Of a DNA stretch of 64,000 bases, positions 51,080 through 59,573 are shown piece by piece. The position numbers and the translations under genes were made by a program. Source of the stretch: DYJE01 sp041660385 (GTDB lineage Bacteria; Desulfobacterota; Desulfobacteria; Desulfobacterales; Desulfolunaceae). The stretch is from assembly GCA_041660385.1 (NCBI GenBank), contig JBAZWJ010000001.1, positions 150,620-214,619 of the forward strand, written 5' to 3'. The notes under the pieces were generated by a model. That model did not search any database and was not told the DNA's origin. It worked only from the letters and a program-made list of their open reading frames with translations. The first letter of the stretch is position 1; every line of letters begins with the position of its first letter.

Positions 51080-53719
51080 ATGGAACACAAAATGACGGGA
51101 AACGAAGCCAGAGCCCTTTTTATTGAATACTTTAAAAAACACAACCACCGACATGTGAGAAGCTCTTCGCTTGTGCCGTCGGATGACCCCACCCTGCTGT
51201 TTGTGAACGCTGGCATGGTTCAGTTCAAACGAACATTCATCGGGGAAGAAAAAAGGGAATATACCACTGCCGTCACGTCCCAGAAATGTGTCAGGGCCGG
51301 GGGCAAGCACAACGATCTGGAAAACGTCGGTTACACGGCCCGTCACCATACTTTCTTCGAAATGCTGGGCAATTTTTCCTTTGGGGATTATTTCAAAGAA
51401 CAAGCCATTGCTTTTGCCTGGGATCTCCTGACCAACGGTTACAAGCTTCCTGTTGAAAAGCTCTGGGTGTCCGTGTTCAACGACGATGACGAAGCCTTCG
51501 ACATCTGGCATAAAAACATCGGCGTTGCCAAGGACCGCATTGTCCGCCTGGGAGAAAAAGACAACTTCTGGGCCATGGGCGACACTGGCCCCTGCGGTCC
51601 CTGTACTGAAATCCACATTGACCGTGGCGCAACCCACGGCTGCGGAAAACCTGAATGTGCCCTCGGCTGCGACTGCGACCGATTCCTTGAAATCTGGAAC
51701 CTGGTTTTCATGCAGTTTGAGCGAAACGAGAAGGGTGAGCTCACCCCTCTTCCCAAACCCAGCATCGACACAGGTATGGGTCTGGAGCGCATCCTTTCCA
51801 TCATGCAGAATGCGGATACAAACTACGACACGGATCTTTTCATTCCCATTATCCGCAAAGTGGAAGAACTATCAGGTCGAAAAATTGGCGAATCCCATGC
51901 TATTTCCGTTTCCATGAAAGTCATTGCCGATCACAGCCGGGCCGCCGCTTTCCTTATCGGTGACGGAATTCTTCCTTCCAACGAAGGAAGGGGCTACGTA
52001 CTACGCCGCATCATGAGACGTGCCATCCGCTACGGGCGAAACCTGGGCCTCACAAAACCCTTTCTCCATGAAACAGCACGGACCGTTTTTGAGGTCATGA
52101 AAGACGCCTACCCTGATCTTCACGAAAACGCCGATTTCATCACCCATGTGATCAAAAACGAAGAACAGAGCTTTTCTCTGACATTGGACAACGGCCTGCG
52201 GCTTTTATCCGATGCCCTTGAAGACATGAAGAAAAAAGACGAGGCCACCCTTTCAGGTCAGGTGATTTTCAAACTTTACGACACCTTCGGCTTTCCTGTG
52301 GACATCATCAAAGACATTGTCAAAGACGAATCCATCGAACTGGACATGGACGGCTTCACCAAGGCCATGGACGAGCAAAAAGAAAAATCACGAGGCGACA
52401 TCCGTTTTTCCCACATGGGAGAAGCGTTCAAGAATCTTTCGAGCCAGGGCGTTAAAACCACATTCACCGGCTATGCAGGTCTTGAAACCACATCAAAAGT
52501 TCTGGTTCTTGCGGTGGACGGACACGAGATAGCCGAAGCTAAAGAAGGAACAGCTTTTGATCTTGTGTCAGAACAGACACCTTTTTACGGCGAATCCGGC
52601 GGTCAGGTGGGTGATTGTGGAATTATCAAAGGCGAAGGGTTTGAAATTGAAGTCACCGACACGTTGAAAGACCCCACCGGCCTTTTCATCCACAAATGCC
52701 GGATGATAAAGGGCTGCGTCAAAAAAGACAACGCCATCACCCTGTGCGTGGATCACGACAAACGGGCAAAAACTGCCCTGAACCACACAGCCACCCACAT
52801 CCTCCACACGGCTTTGAGAACCGTTCTTGGAACCCACGTGAAACAGGCGGGCTCCATGGTTTCTCCTGAAAGACTGCGCTTCGACTTTTCCCATTTTTCA
52901 CCTGTTGACCGGAAAAATCTTGATGAAATCGAGATTATCGTGAACGACCATATCCGTAAAAACGTGCCCGTAAACACAGAAGAAATGGACGCGGAACAGG
53001 CATTTAAAACAGGGGCTACCGCTCTTTTCGAAGAAAAATACGGGGACCGGATCCGCGTGGTCAGTCTTGACGACTTCAGTAAAGAGTTCTGCGGCGGCAC
53101 CCACACCGCCCGCACAGGCGATATCGGTTTCTTTAAGATCATCAGTGACGCGGGCATTGCCGCTGGCGTCCGACGCATTGAAGCATTGACCGGAGCCGAA
53201 GCACTGAGTTTCATTCAAAATCAGCTCAGCATTGTGCAAAGAACGGCAAACCTCGTCAAATCACCGGTTGAAACCCTGCCCGAGCGTGTTGAAAAAATCC
53301 TGGGAGACAGCCGGAAACTTGAAAAAGAATTCCAGAAGCTGAAAAGCGCCGTGGCAGGAAAAGCCGCTGATGACATCGATCAGATGGTGAAAACCATCAA
53401 CGGTATCAGTGTCATCGTTCAGAAGGTTGAAGTTGAAGGCCCCACAGAAATGCGTGATCTGGCTGACCGATTCAAAGACAAACTCAAATCCGGTGTTGTT
53501 GTTCTTGGCGCCGAATCGGGCGGGAAAGCCCTTTTGACCGCCATGGTCACCAAAGATCTGACCAGCCGCTTCAAAGCCGGTGATATCGTCAAAAAAACAG
53601 CCGCCATCGTTGGCGGCGGTGGCGGTGGAAGACCCGACATGGCCCAGGCCGGTGGCCCCAACCCTGAAAAGTTAGATGAAGCGTTGAATGCAGTGTATGA
53701 TTATATTGCTGCATCATAA
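51080..53719 (+). CDS. alaS: Alanyl-tRNA synthetase
   Basis: An 879-residue AlaRS. The start at 51080 (MEHKMTGNEARALFIEYFKK) gives the family length; the longer frame reads repeat-rich DNA. Class II motifs are RSSSLVPSDDPTLLFVNAGMVQFK and GMGLERILSIMQ. The editing domain has the zinc set HTATHILHTAL and FCGGTHTARTGD. The C-terminal oligomerisation domain ends GGGGGRPDMAQAGGPNPEKL. It charges tRNA-Ala in the cytoplasm. Confidence 0.97.
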   Translation: MEHKMTGNEARALFIEYFKKHNHRHVRSSSLVPSDDPTLLFVNAGMVQFKRTFIGEEKREYTTAVTSQKCVRAGGKHNDLENVGYTARHHTFFEMLGNFSFGDYFKEQAIAFAWDLLTNGYKLPVEKLWVSVFNDDDEAFDIWHKNIGVAKDRIVRLGEKDNFWAMGDTGPCGPCTEIHIDRGATHGCGKPECALGCDCDRFLEIWNLVFMQFERNEKGELTPLPKPSIDTGMGLERILSIMQNADTNYDTDLFIPIIRKVEELSGRKIGESHAISVSMKVIADHSRAAAFLIGDGILPSNEGRGYVLRRIMRRAIRYGRNLGLTKPFLHETARTVFEVMKDAYPDLHENADFITHVIKNEEQSFSLTLDNGLRLLSDALEDMKKKDEATLSGQVIFKLYDTFGFPVDIIKDIVKDESIELDMDGFTKAMDEQKEKSRGDIRFSHMGEAFKNLSSQGVKTTFTGYAGLETTSKVLVLAVDGHEIAEAKEGTAFDLVSEQTPFYGESGGQVGDCGIIKGEGFEIEVTDTLKDPTGLFIHKCRMIKGCVKKDNAITLCVDHDKRAKTALNHTATHILHTALRTVLGTHVKQAGSMVSPERLRFDFSHFSPVDRKNLDEIEIIVNDHIRKNVPVNTEEMDAEQAFKTGATALFEEKYGDRIRVVSLDDFSKEFCGGTHTARTGDIGFFKIISDAGIAAGVRRIEALTGAEALSFIQNQLSIVQRTANLVKSPVETLPERVEKILGDSRKLEKEFQKLKSAVAGKAADDIDQMVKTINGISVIVQKVEVEGPTEMRDLADRFKDKLKSGVVVLGAESGGKALLTAMVTKDLTSRFKAGDIVKKTAAIVGGGGGGRPDMAQAGGPNPEKLDEALNAVYDYIAAS

Positions 53720-53730
53720 AAAATAGACAC

Positions 53731-53796
53731 AGTGGACTTAGTGGACGAAGTGGACCGTCCGCCAAGTCCATGTCCACTTCGTCCACTAAGTCCACT
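53731..53796. repeat. 25-bp perfect inverted repeat made of GTGGAC units
   Basis: Each arm is built of repeated GTGGAC blocks (left arm 53731-53755; exact complement 53772-53796) around a 16-nt loop. It lies just after alaS. No T-run follows directly, so it may be a transposed palindrome or a Rho-independent structure of unusual sequence. Confidence 0.8.
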
Positions 53797-53817
53797 TGGT
53801 CCACCCAAAAAACAAAA

Positions 53818-53850
53818 AAAAGCGGCCAGGTTCAAAGAACCCGCCGCTTA
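53818..53850 (-). terminator. PilZ gene terminator
   Basis: On the minus strand AAGCGGCGGGTTC pairs with GAACCTGGCCGCTT, followed by a T-run of eight. It lies 25 nt past the PilZ gene stop. Confidence 0.85.
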
Positions 53851-53874
53851 ATAAAACCAATATATCTAAACCGT

Positions 53875-54279
53875 TTACAGTCTCCCGACCGTCCTGTTCA
53901 TAATAAAATATTCAAGCTGGGCAGCCTGGTTTCCACTCAAGTCTCCGAAACAGACACGCCGTTGTCTCACAACCCGCATGGTCCTGGGCCCAAGCATGAT
54001 GGAACCAGGAAAAGGCCCATCTTCAACCGGGACATCTTCAATCACATGGTTGGGCATCTTTTCCAGATAGATTCCCTCGTCGCCTACGAATACATGGGTT
54101 TCAGAAGTATCATCAGCCTGATCAACCTGTACAATATACCTAAAACACAAACCGCCACGGCTTATGTCAATAATTTGACCCATCTTTGCCGAATCAGGAC
54201 TCAGGGCAGCATACGCACCCTCTTTCACAAGGTAACGTGTATGGCGCCGCCGATCGGTCGATTGGTTTTCTTGACTCAT
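53875..54279 (-). CDS. PilZ-domain c-di-GMP receptor
   Basis: A ~134-residue PilZ protein from ATG 54279. It carries the c-di-GMP binding pair: RRxxR-type DRRRHTRYLVKEG at ~10-20 and DxSxxG as DISRGGLCF at ~40. The rest forms the beta-barrel, ending ICMNRTVGRL-like (FIMNRTVGRL). It is a cytoplasmic effector without other domains. The start at 54279 (MSQENQST) fits a near-by AAGG site; a longer frame is possible. A cyclic dinucleotide riboswitch lies 8 kb away. Confidence 0.88.
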   Translation of the reverse strand: MSQENQSTDRRRHTRYLVKEGAYAALSPDSAKMGQIIDISRGGLCFRYIVQVDQADDTSETHVFVGDEGIYLEKMPNHVIEDVPVEDGPFPGSIMLGPRTMRVVRQRRVCFGDLSGNQAAQLEYFIMNRTVGRL

Positions 54280-54689
54280 CTTTTCTGCCTTTTCAATTTT
54301 CCAGAGCTTGATTTTTTTCGTTTTTAACAAAATATTCGAAAAAAAAAAAGGATTTTATCTAATTAATTTCCATTGGTAAATCAATTTAATCGCGCCTGTT
54401 CTGTTAATGGCAATAACTTCAATAGCAATTCCCATACCACCCTTTTCATTACACAAAATTTGAACTGTATCATGATTCAATTCGGGTGATTGTGTGGATT
54501 TACTCACAAGGGGAAACCGACTCAATATTATGGAAAATATTTCATAATTGGATAAAAGAAAGGACAGAAACAACAAAACATGTGAATTCCGCTTCACAAG
54601 GAAAACCCTTGGGCTGCCCACTCCCGCTTAGCCCAAGGGTGATCTTTAAGGATTCAATAATAAATATCAGGACGCTGCCTGATTGCCCA
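54280..54689. other. Gap between PilZ and beta-helix genes, with a hairpin
   Basis: About 410 bp. An 88-residue leftward frame (54355-54621) has no recognised family. An 11-bp stem ACCCTTGGGCT/AGCCCAAGGGT (54605-54615 with 54630-54640) followed by TTTT on the minus strand probably ends the beta-helix operon. Confidence 0.6.
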
Positions 54690-56831
54690 TTAAAACGTTG
54701 AACCAATAAAACAGCCATTTCCTCCTTCAGCCGTCAGACCGGAACCCGGAGGCAGAGGAGGAGTCATATTTTTGGCATTTTTTGATCCTTTGGCCCTGCT
54801 TTTAGCCATAAAATCCCCGGTATTGTCCGGGGGAATTGTGAGGGTTACGCCATCTGTTTGGGCGTAGATCCAGTAGGATTTTCCAATATCCAGGGTATCC
54901 TCCGAATTTACCAGTTTCCGGTAGCCTGTTTCGCTGTACGTCCAGACTGCCTGTTCGGTCAGGGTGTTTTCAAGTTCGAGGAGGTAATGTTTGGAGTCCA
55001 TGGTGGAAACCGTGATGTACCCGAGTTCGATGTTATCGTTCTCGCTGCTGTCGGCCCATGGGTTGGCCACCATGTTCCAGCCCTGGGAAAGAATGACGGT
55101 GAAAGGTCTCTTGTTTGAAATGAGCTGCCCACCGAAAACCAGCGCATCCGTGTTTCGGCTGATCACCCAGAACGCGCTTCCTTCGAAACTCATAGTACCG
55201 TCATTATAGCCACCGTCCTCCGTCCCCGATGACTCACTGTTGATTTCCGTGTAAAGGGGCGGGTCCGTGCCGTTGACGTAGCTGAAAATACGACACTGAG
55301 CGGGGTCATAAGGTCCGTACACGCTTTCGAACACCTCGATGGGGGATAGCTTTTCGTCCATGTCCAGCGGCATGGACATCATTTTGTAATCCATGAGCCG
55401 ACCGCTGCCTCCGGGAAGTTTGAGGGTGAATTCCTTGTAGGGAAATTCGTAACAGCCGATGTCGTAATTCCTGCCCTGCCCAGCTGCGGAAGCTCTTGGC
55501 CGGGTTGTCCCGATCAAATCATCAGCCACAAGCACGGTAAGATTGCTTACCTCATCAGCGACGGGAATGGCATCCACACATGGAGAATTGACGGGAATGC
55601 TGAAATCGTATTCATATAAGGGATCTTCACTGATATTTCCGGTACCGGTCAGATCAACGTTGTAGTAGTCCACCCCGTTGTTATAGACATTGTTGTAGTC
55701 GATTTCAAGTGTCCCAGTCTGTTCGTTGTTTATACCGTACTGGCTGAAGTTCGTGATGATGTTGTACCGGATCTCTGGAAACACGTTCATATAGGGGATA
55801 TTGATTCCCGTTGAGGTGATTCCTCCGCCATCCAAGGTGTTGTGAATGATTTCAGGGGTCACGGACCCGGACATGGGCATCGATATTTGAATACCGTAAT
55901 CATGGGTCGTGGGATGGGGTTCCTTGATCAGGTTGTTTCTGATAACAGGAGCAGCTATTCCACTGTAACAGCCAATGTAAATACCAGTGGGGTTCCCTGA
56001 TATTGTATTTGAACCAACAAAAGGACTCATCGTCCCCATATTGACATACATGTAAATACCATAAGAACCATTGTCTTTGATTGTATTCCCGTATAGCCTC
56101 GGAATCACCGTACCGGACATGACCATCAGAGAGATGCCGTTTGAGACGCTTCCCGAAATGGTGTTTCCCTTGATCATGGGAGAAAGGCTTCCTGAGCCGT
56201 TCGCTTCCACCAGCAGCCCGTTGTACATACACCCCTCAATGGTGTTACCCACTATCTCCGGCGAAATGTCTGCGGTCGAACCAAAAACACGTATACCGTA
56301 GCCGTTATTCATAAATGCACAGTTCAGAATTTTTGCGTTTTCCACACCGGATATAGTCACCCCGGAACTCTGAAATCCTGAAAACCCAAGTTCAGTGATG
56401 GTAATATTGGCGGCATTAATCACAAGTCCCATCACCCAGTTTGCCATCCCCGATCCGTCGATGATGCTGTCATGCCCGCCAGCCCCCTTGATGGCGATGT
56501 TGGGGGTCGAAATTTCATAGATGGCTTGAGAATTCACTTCTCCGTTGGTCACATTGTATGCTCCGGGGCCGACATTAATGACAAGATTGTCCGCCATGGA
56601 CATATTGAGGGCCGAAATTTCCGTCAACGCTTTCTGAATACTTCGCCAAGGCGCGCCAAGACTTCCGGTCCCCAAGTCATCATTTCCTGCTCCATCCACA
56701 TAAAACACATATTCGGCGGCTTGAACGGAAACGGTTGTCGCTGCTGTCACTAAACAAACAACCAGACATATACCCAGAAGGAGTCCGGCGAAGCCCCTTG
56801 TTGCATTTTGTATCTTTCCTTTTCCTGTCAT
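54690..56831 (-). CDS. Secreted parallel beta-helix protein
   Basis: A ~713-residue exported protein. The start at 56831 (MTGKGKIQNATRG) has AAGGAG upstream; the signal segment is FAGLLLGICLVVCLVTAATTVSVQAAE. Residues ~45-90 carry the DUF1565-like GTGSLGAPWRSIQKAL motif typical of right-handed beta-helices. About ten repeats of the NTI.GN..GI type follow (~110-400). The C-terminal ~250 residues are a separate beta-rich domain with GWNMVANPWADSSEND, seen in surface proteins. It is probably a surface polysaccharide-binding or adhesion protein. It is the last gene of the TPR-barrel/FecR/beta-helix operon, 142 bp after the FecR gene, with a REP between. Confidence 0.88.
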   Translation of the reverse strand: MTGKGKIQNATRGFAGLLLGICLVVCLVTAATTVSVQAAEYVFYVDGAGNDDLGTGSLGAPWRSIQKALTEISALNMSMADNLVINVGPGAYNVTNGEVNSQAIYEISTPNIAIKGAGGHDSIIDGSGMANWVMGLVINAANITITELGFSGFQSSGVTISGVENAKILNCAFMNNGYGIRVFGSTADISPEIVGNTIEGCMYNGLLVEANGSGSLSPMIKGNTISGSVSNGISLMVMSGTVIPRLYGNTIKDNGSYGIYMYVNMGTMSPFVGSNTISGNPTGIYIGCYSGIAAPVIRNNLIKEPHPTTHDYGIQISMPMSGSVTPEIIHNTLDGGGITSTGINIPYMNVFPEIRYNIITNFSQYGINNEQTGTLEIDYNNVYNNGVDYYNVDLTGTGNISEDPLYEYDFSIPVNSPCVDAIPVADEVSNLTVLVADDLIGTTRPRASAAGQGRNYDIGCYEFPYKEFTLKLPGGSGRLMDYKMMSMPLDMDEKLSPIEVFESVYGPYDPAQCRIFSYVNGTDPPLYTEINSESSGTEDGGYNDGTMSFEGSAFWVISRNTDALVFGGQLISNKRPFTVILSQGWNMVANPWADSSENDNIELGYITVSTMDSKHYLLELENTLTEQAVWTYSETGYRKLVNSEDTLDIGKSYWIYAQTDGVTLTIPPDNTGDFMAKSRAKGSKNAKNMTPPLPPGSGLTAEGGNGCFIGSTF

Positions 56832-56892
56832 GATTCCTTTCTCCTTGCTGTACAGGTTGTAATTCCATTTTGCAATCAAGATGGGGTGCCCT

Positions 56893-56917
56893 GTAGCGGC
56901 GGGTTCCAAACCCGCCC
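56893..56917. repeat. REP element in the surface operon
   Basis: GTAGCGGCGGGTTCCAAACC and complement, the RAYT-type family with one base changed in the GTAGG head. It lies between the FecR and beta-helix genes. Confidence 0.8.
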
Positions 56918-56973
56918 GGCGATCTTGTCATGATGAATGCAATTCGGAATAAGGCTTTTTCATTTTTCGCTCC

Positions 56974-57900
56974 TCAATGACCGGGCAATCCCGGAGGCCC
57001 GGGAAGCATGGTGGGAAGCGTTGTTGTCGTTGTGGTTGTGGTCGTTGTGGTTGTAGTCGTCGTCGGCGCAAGAGGAATATCCCAGGTCCTTGTCCCATCA
57101 CGCCTGTCATTGTCCCTTATCCCCGAATTATCCTGGGGACCGCCGCTGCCTTCATCGCCACTGGGGCTAAAATCAGACCTTATATTCGAATCACCCTCAA
57201 GCCCTTCTTCGGTGAAACCTTCCTGAAATTCACGAAGCTGCTCCAAGTTCATCAGCGTGGGCTCCACGGGAGGTTTGCCACCATGAACCTTGGTGAAGAT
57301 GTTCTTAGTCAGCACCACCCAGTCTTTGGGGAACTGAAGGCTGGACACTTCCACCGCGCTATCCAGACAGACAACATACGTGACCTTGTTTTCATCCACC
57401 CAGACCATGAAAAGGGTCCCGCGAACACCGGCAACAGCCGTCGGTGTTTTCACATGAAAACGATTATCCCTGAACTTGAGCATTTCATTGGCGAAAACCC
57501 TGAGTTTGCCCAGAGCAACGCTTACCAGTGCCACGCGCTCTTTTTCCTTGGGTTTGTATTGGAATTGATCCAGACTCATGTCTCCTTTTTCCGCCAGAGT
57601 CATGATGCTTCCGTCGTTCATCTGAAAACGCACATAGGATTTGGCCTGGGTGGTGATCCTGTCGTTCTGTTCGAGACCCATGCCCACCGATGCGATCACC
57701 GCATTTTTTGCGCTCTTTTTGTATACTTTTACCACACCTTTAACCCGGGTAATCTTCCCGATATCCTGTGCTTGAACGCTATGGACGGTTGCCATACACA
57801 GAAACATGACCATAAAACACGCCAGGCAGACCACCCTGATTCGATTTATCAAACGCTGACCCTTATTTTCACGGGTTTTATCCGGTAGTGTCATCATCAC
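56974..57900 (-). CDS. Secreted FecR-domain protein with poly-Thr linker
   Basis: A 308-residue exported protein. The signal segment is VVCLACFMVMFLCMATVHSVQAQD. The FecR domain runs ~50-200 (DIGKITRVKGVVKVYKKSA, then HVKTPTAVAGVRGTLFMV, the FecR signature). The C-terminus is low-complexity, acidic, and contains a run of 15 Thr (encoded by ACN repeats near 57020-57060) before LPTMLPGPPGLPGH. The Thr tract is a candidate O-glycosylated or length-variable linker. The start overlaps the barrel gene by 4 bp. Confidence 0.9.
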   Translation of the reverse strand: MMMTLPDKTRENKGQRLINRIRVVCLACFMVMFLCMATVHSVQAQDIGKITRVKGVVKVYKKSAKNAVIASVGMGLEQNDRITTQAKSYVRFQMNDGSIMTLAEKGDMSLDQFQYKPKEKERVALVSVALGKLRVFANEMLKFRDNRFHVKTPTAVAGVRGTLFMVWVDENKVTYVVCLDSAVEVSSLQFPKDWVVLTKNIFTKVHGGKPPVEPTLMNLEQLREFQEGFTEEGLEGDSNIRSDFSPSGDEGSGGPQDNSGIRDNDRRDGTRTWDIPLAPTTTTTTTTTTTTTTTLPTMLPGPPGLPGH

Positions 57901-59441
57901 AAACTCACCTCCACCTGAAACTTGACAATATTCTTATCGTATTCGTAAGGATCGTAATTCGGTGTCAAACCGCTGGTCATCACATTGGAATTGTTTTTCA
58001 CATAAAGATAGGAAAGACGGGCAATCACCCCGTCGTACACGTTCTTCGAGAGCTGGGTGAAAATCAGATATCCTTTGTCTTCCCTTTTCCCTGCGCCGTA
58101 GACCACATCGTAATCCGAACGAAGATCGGTGTAGGACAAATCGGCATAAATGCTGTAAGGAAGGAGAAACGAGACACCGGCCATGAATTCAAAATACGTG
58201 TAGGTGGCCTCATCCGTGTCCGCATCTTCATCCCCATAGCCCATACCAAGAAAAGGCCTTATCTCCCTGCCGGGAATCTTGAACATCTGACGGGCTTTAA
58301 CAAACATATGGCTGGCGTCAGGCGTTACACCATCATCCAGATAATCTTTGTCGATGTAACCCAGACTGATACTGCTCTGCATTCCATAAGGTTCGTCAAC
58401 CCGGATCGTAGGAACCAGTGCGTTCTGGCTCAGTTTTTTATCACCATCTTCGGTATAATAGGAATACGTATATCTCAAATCGGCTGCCCAGGATTTTCCT
58501 GAATGTTTTAACAGCAGATAAGGACTGTTGCCAAGAATGTTACCGTTATCCGAATCGTTGTATCGCAGATAACTCAAAGCATAACCCACATCCAGCCCCA
58601 GATTGCTTGAAAAAGAGAAAGAATAATAGGCATTAAGCCCCAAAGCCTGGTACTGATCCCCAAGGTCTGTGGCCGGGTCCGCTGAAAAGCCCGGAGCATC
58701 AAGTGGATCGTTGGGAATGTTGTCATCGTAAGCATATGACAGATCCGCAATCACATGCCATGGTTTGGCAGCACGACGCATGGCCCCTGTGTTTTCCATG
58801 GCGGATCTGGCAGCAGCAGCGATGTCCGTTTTTGGGTCCACGTCAATGGCCTGTTTGAACATGCCTTTCGCCGCAGCAGAGTCGTTCTTCTCAAGATAAA
58901 CAAGGCCCAGGTGGTAGTAGGCGCTCTGGGCCAGTTCAGGTTTAAGGGCAAGGGCTTTCCTGAAATTATCTTCGGCACATGCGGTGTCCTTCATTTTCAG
59001 ACAGACAACACCTTTTTCCATGTACACCCGCGCTGTGTCTTCCACATTCTTTTCCGCCTCGTCAAGAACCTTAAGCGCAGCAGCGTAATCCTTTTTTCTT
59101 GTGTGGATGTCAGCCAGATCAAAATAAGCTGCACCGTATCGTGCTTTGTCCTTAGCAATAACGGCCCTGAAAATGGACGATGCTTCCAGATCCTTACCCA
59201 GCTTGCTGTAGGTAAGACCGAAACGGTACTGGTATTCCATGTTGTTTCCGTCTTTTTCGATGGCCTTGGAAAAATCTGCCAGGGCTTCGTCATATGCGCC
59301 CCTGTCATAGGCTTCCAGGCCGTCCAGATAATGATCCATTCCAGGACGGTTTTCAACGGCATATACCACGGACCCGGTCCACCCGACGGTCAGAAGCGAC
59401 AGCCACAAGGCAGCCATGATACAGATAGTGTTTTTACTCAC
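57897..59441 (-). CDS. TPR plus outer-membrane beta-barrel protein
   Basis: A 514-residue exported protein. The signal segment is IMAALWLSLLTVGWTGSVVYA. Residues ~30-210 form about five TPRs (GAYDEALADFSKAIEKDGNNMEYQYRFGLTYSKLG). Residues ~230-514 alternate in aromatic beta-strands (YYSFSFSSNLGLDVGYALSYLRY) and end VKFQVEVSL, suggesting an outer-membrane barrel. It is likely the outer-membrane platform for the FecR and beta-helix partners. It starts the leftward operon, and a 132-bp gap holds the divergent promoter. Confidence 0.87.
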   Translation of the reverse strand: MSKNTICIMAALWLSLLTVGWTGSVVYAVENRPGMDHYLDGLEAYDRGAYDEALADFSKAIEKDGNNMEYQYRFGLTYSKLGKDLEASSIFRAVIAKDKARYGAAYFDLADIHTRKKDYAAALKVLDEAEKNVEDTARVYMEKGVVCLKMKDTACAEDNFRKALALKPELAQSAYYHLGLVYLEKNDSAAAKGMFKQAIDVDPKTDIAAAARSAMENTGAMRRAAKPWHVIADLSYAYDDNIPNDPLDAPGFSADPATDLGDQYQALGLNAYYSFSFSSNLGLDVGYALSYLRYNDSDNGNILGNSPYLLLKHSGKSWAADLRYTYSYYTEDGDKKLSQNALVPTIRVDEPYGMQSSISLGYIDKDYLDDGVTPDASHMFVKARQMFKIPGREIRPFLGMGYGDEDADTDEATYTYFEFMAGVSFLLPYSIYADLSYTDLRSDYDVVYGAGKREDKGYLIFTQLSKNVYDGVIARLSYLYVKNNSNVMTSGLTPNYDPYEYDKNIVKFQVEVSL

Positions 59442-59573
59442 AATCGTTACCCTCCATATATCTGAAGTTTTGTCAACGAATTAACGGGAAAATTGCTTGA
59501 TTAGAAGATCGAATCACGATATCGAACCTTAACAGTTAACAGCGGAAAATTCAAGTTAGGATTCCTGTATTCC

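Noticed and set aside
54355..54621. Leftward ORF of 88 codons near the PilZ gene
   Set aside because: No family features and an unlikely composition; not listed as a gene.
56977..57888. Rightward ORF of 303 codons opposite the FecR gene
   Set aside because: The FecR frame has a signal peptide and domain signature; the opposite frame has none.
58755..59465. Rightward ORF of 236 codons opposite the TPR-barrel gene
   Set aside because: Shadow of the TPR frame; no recognisable motif.
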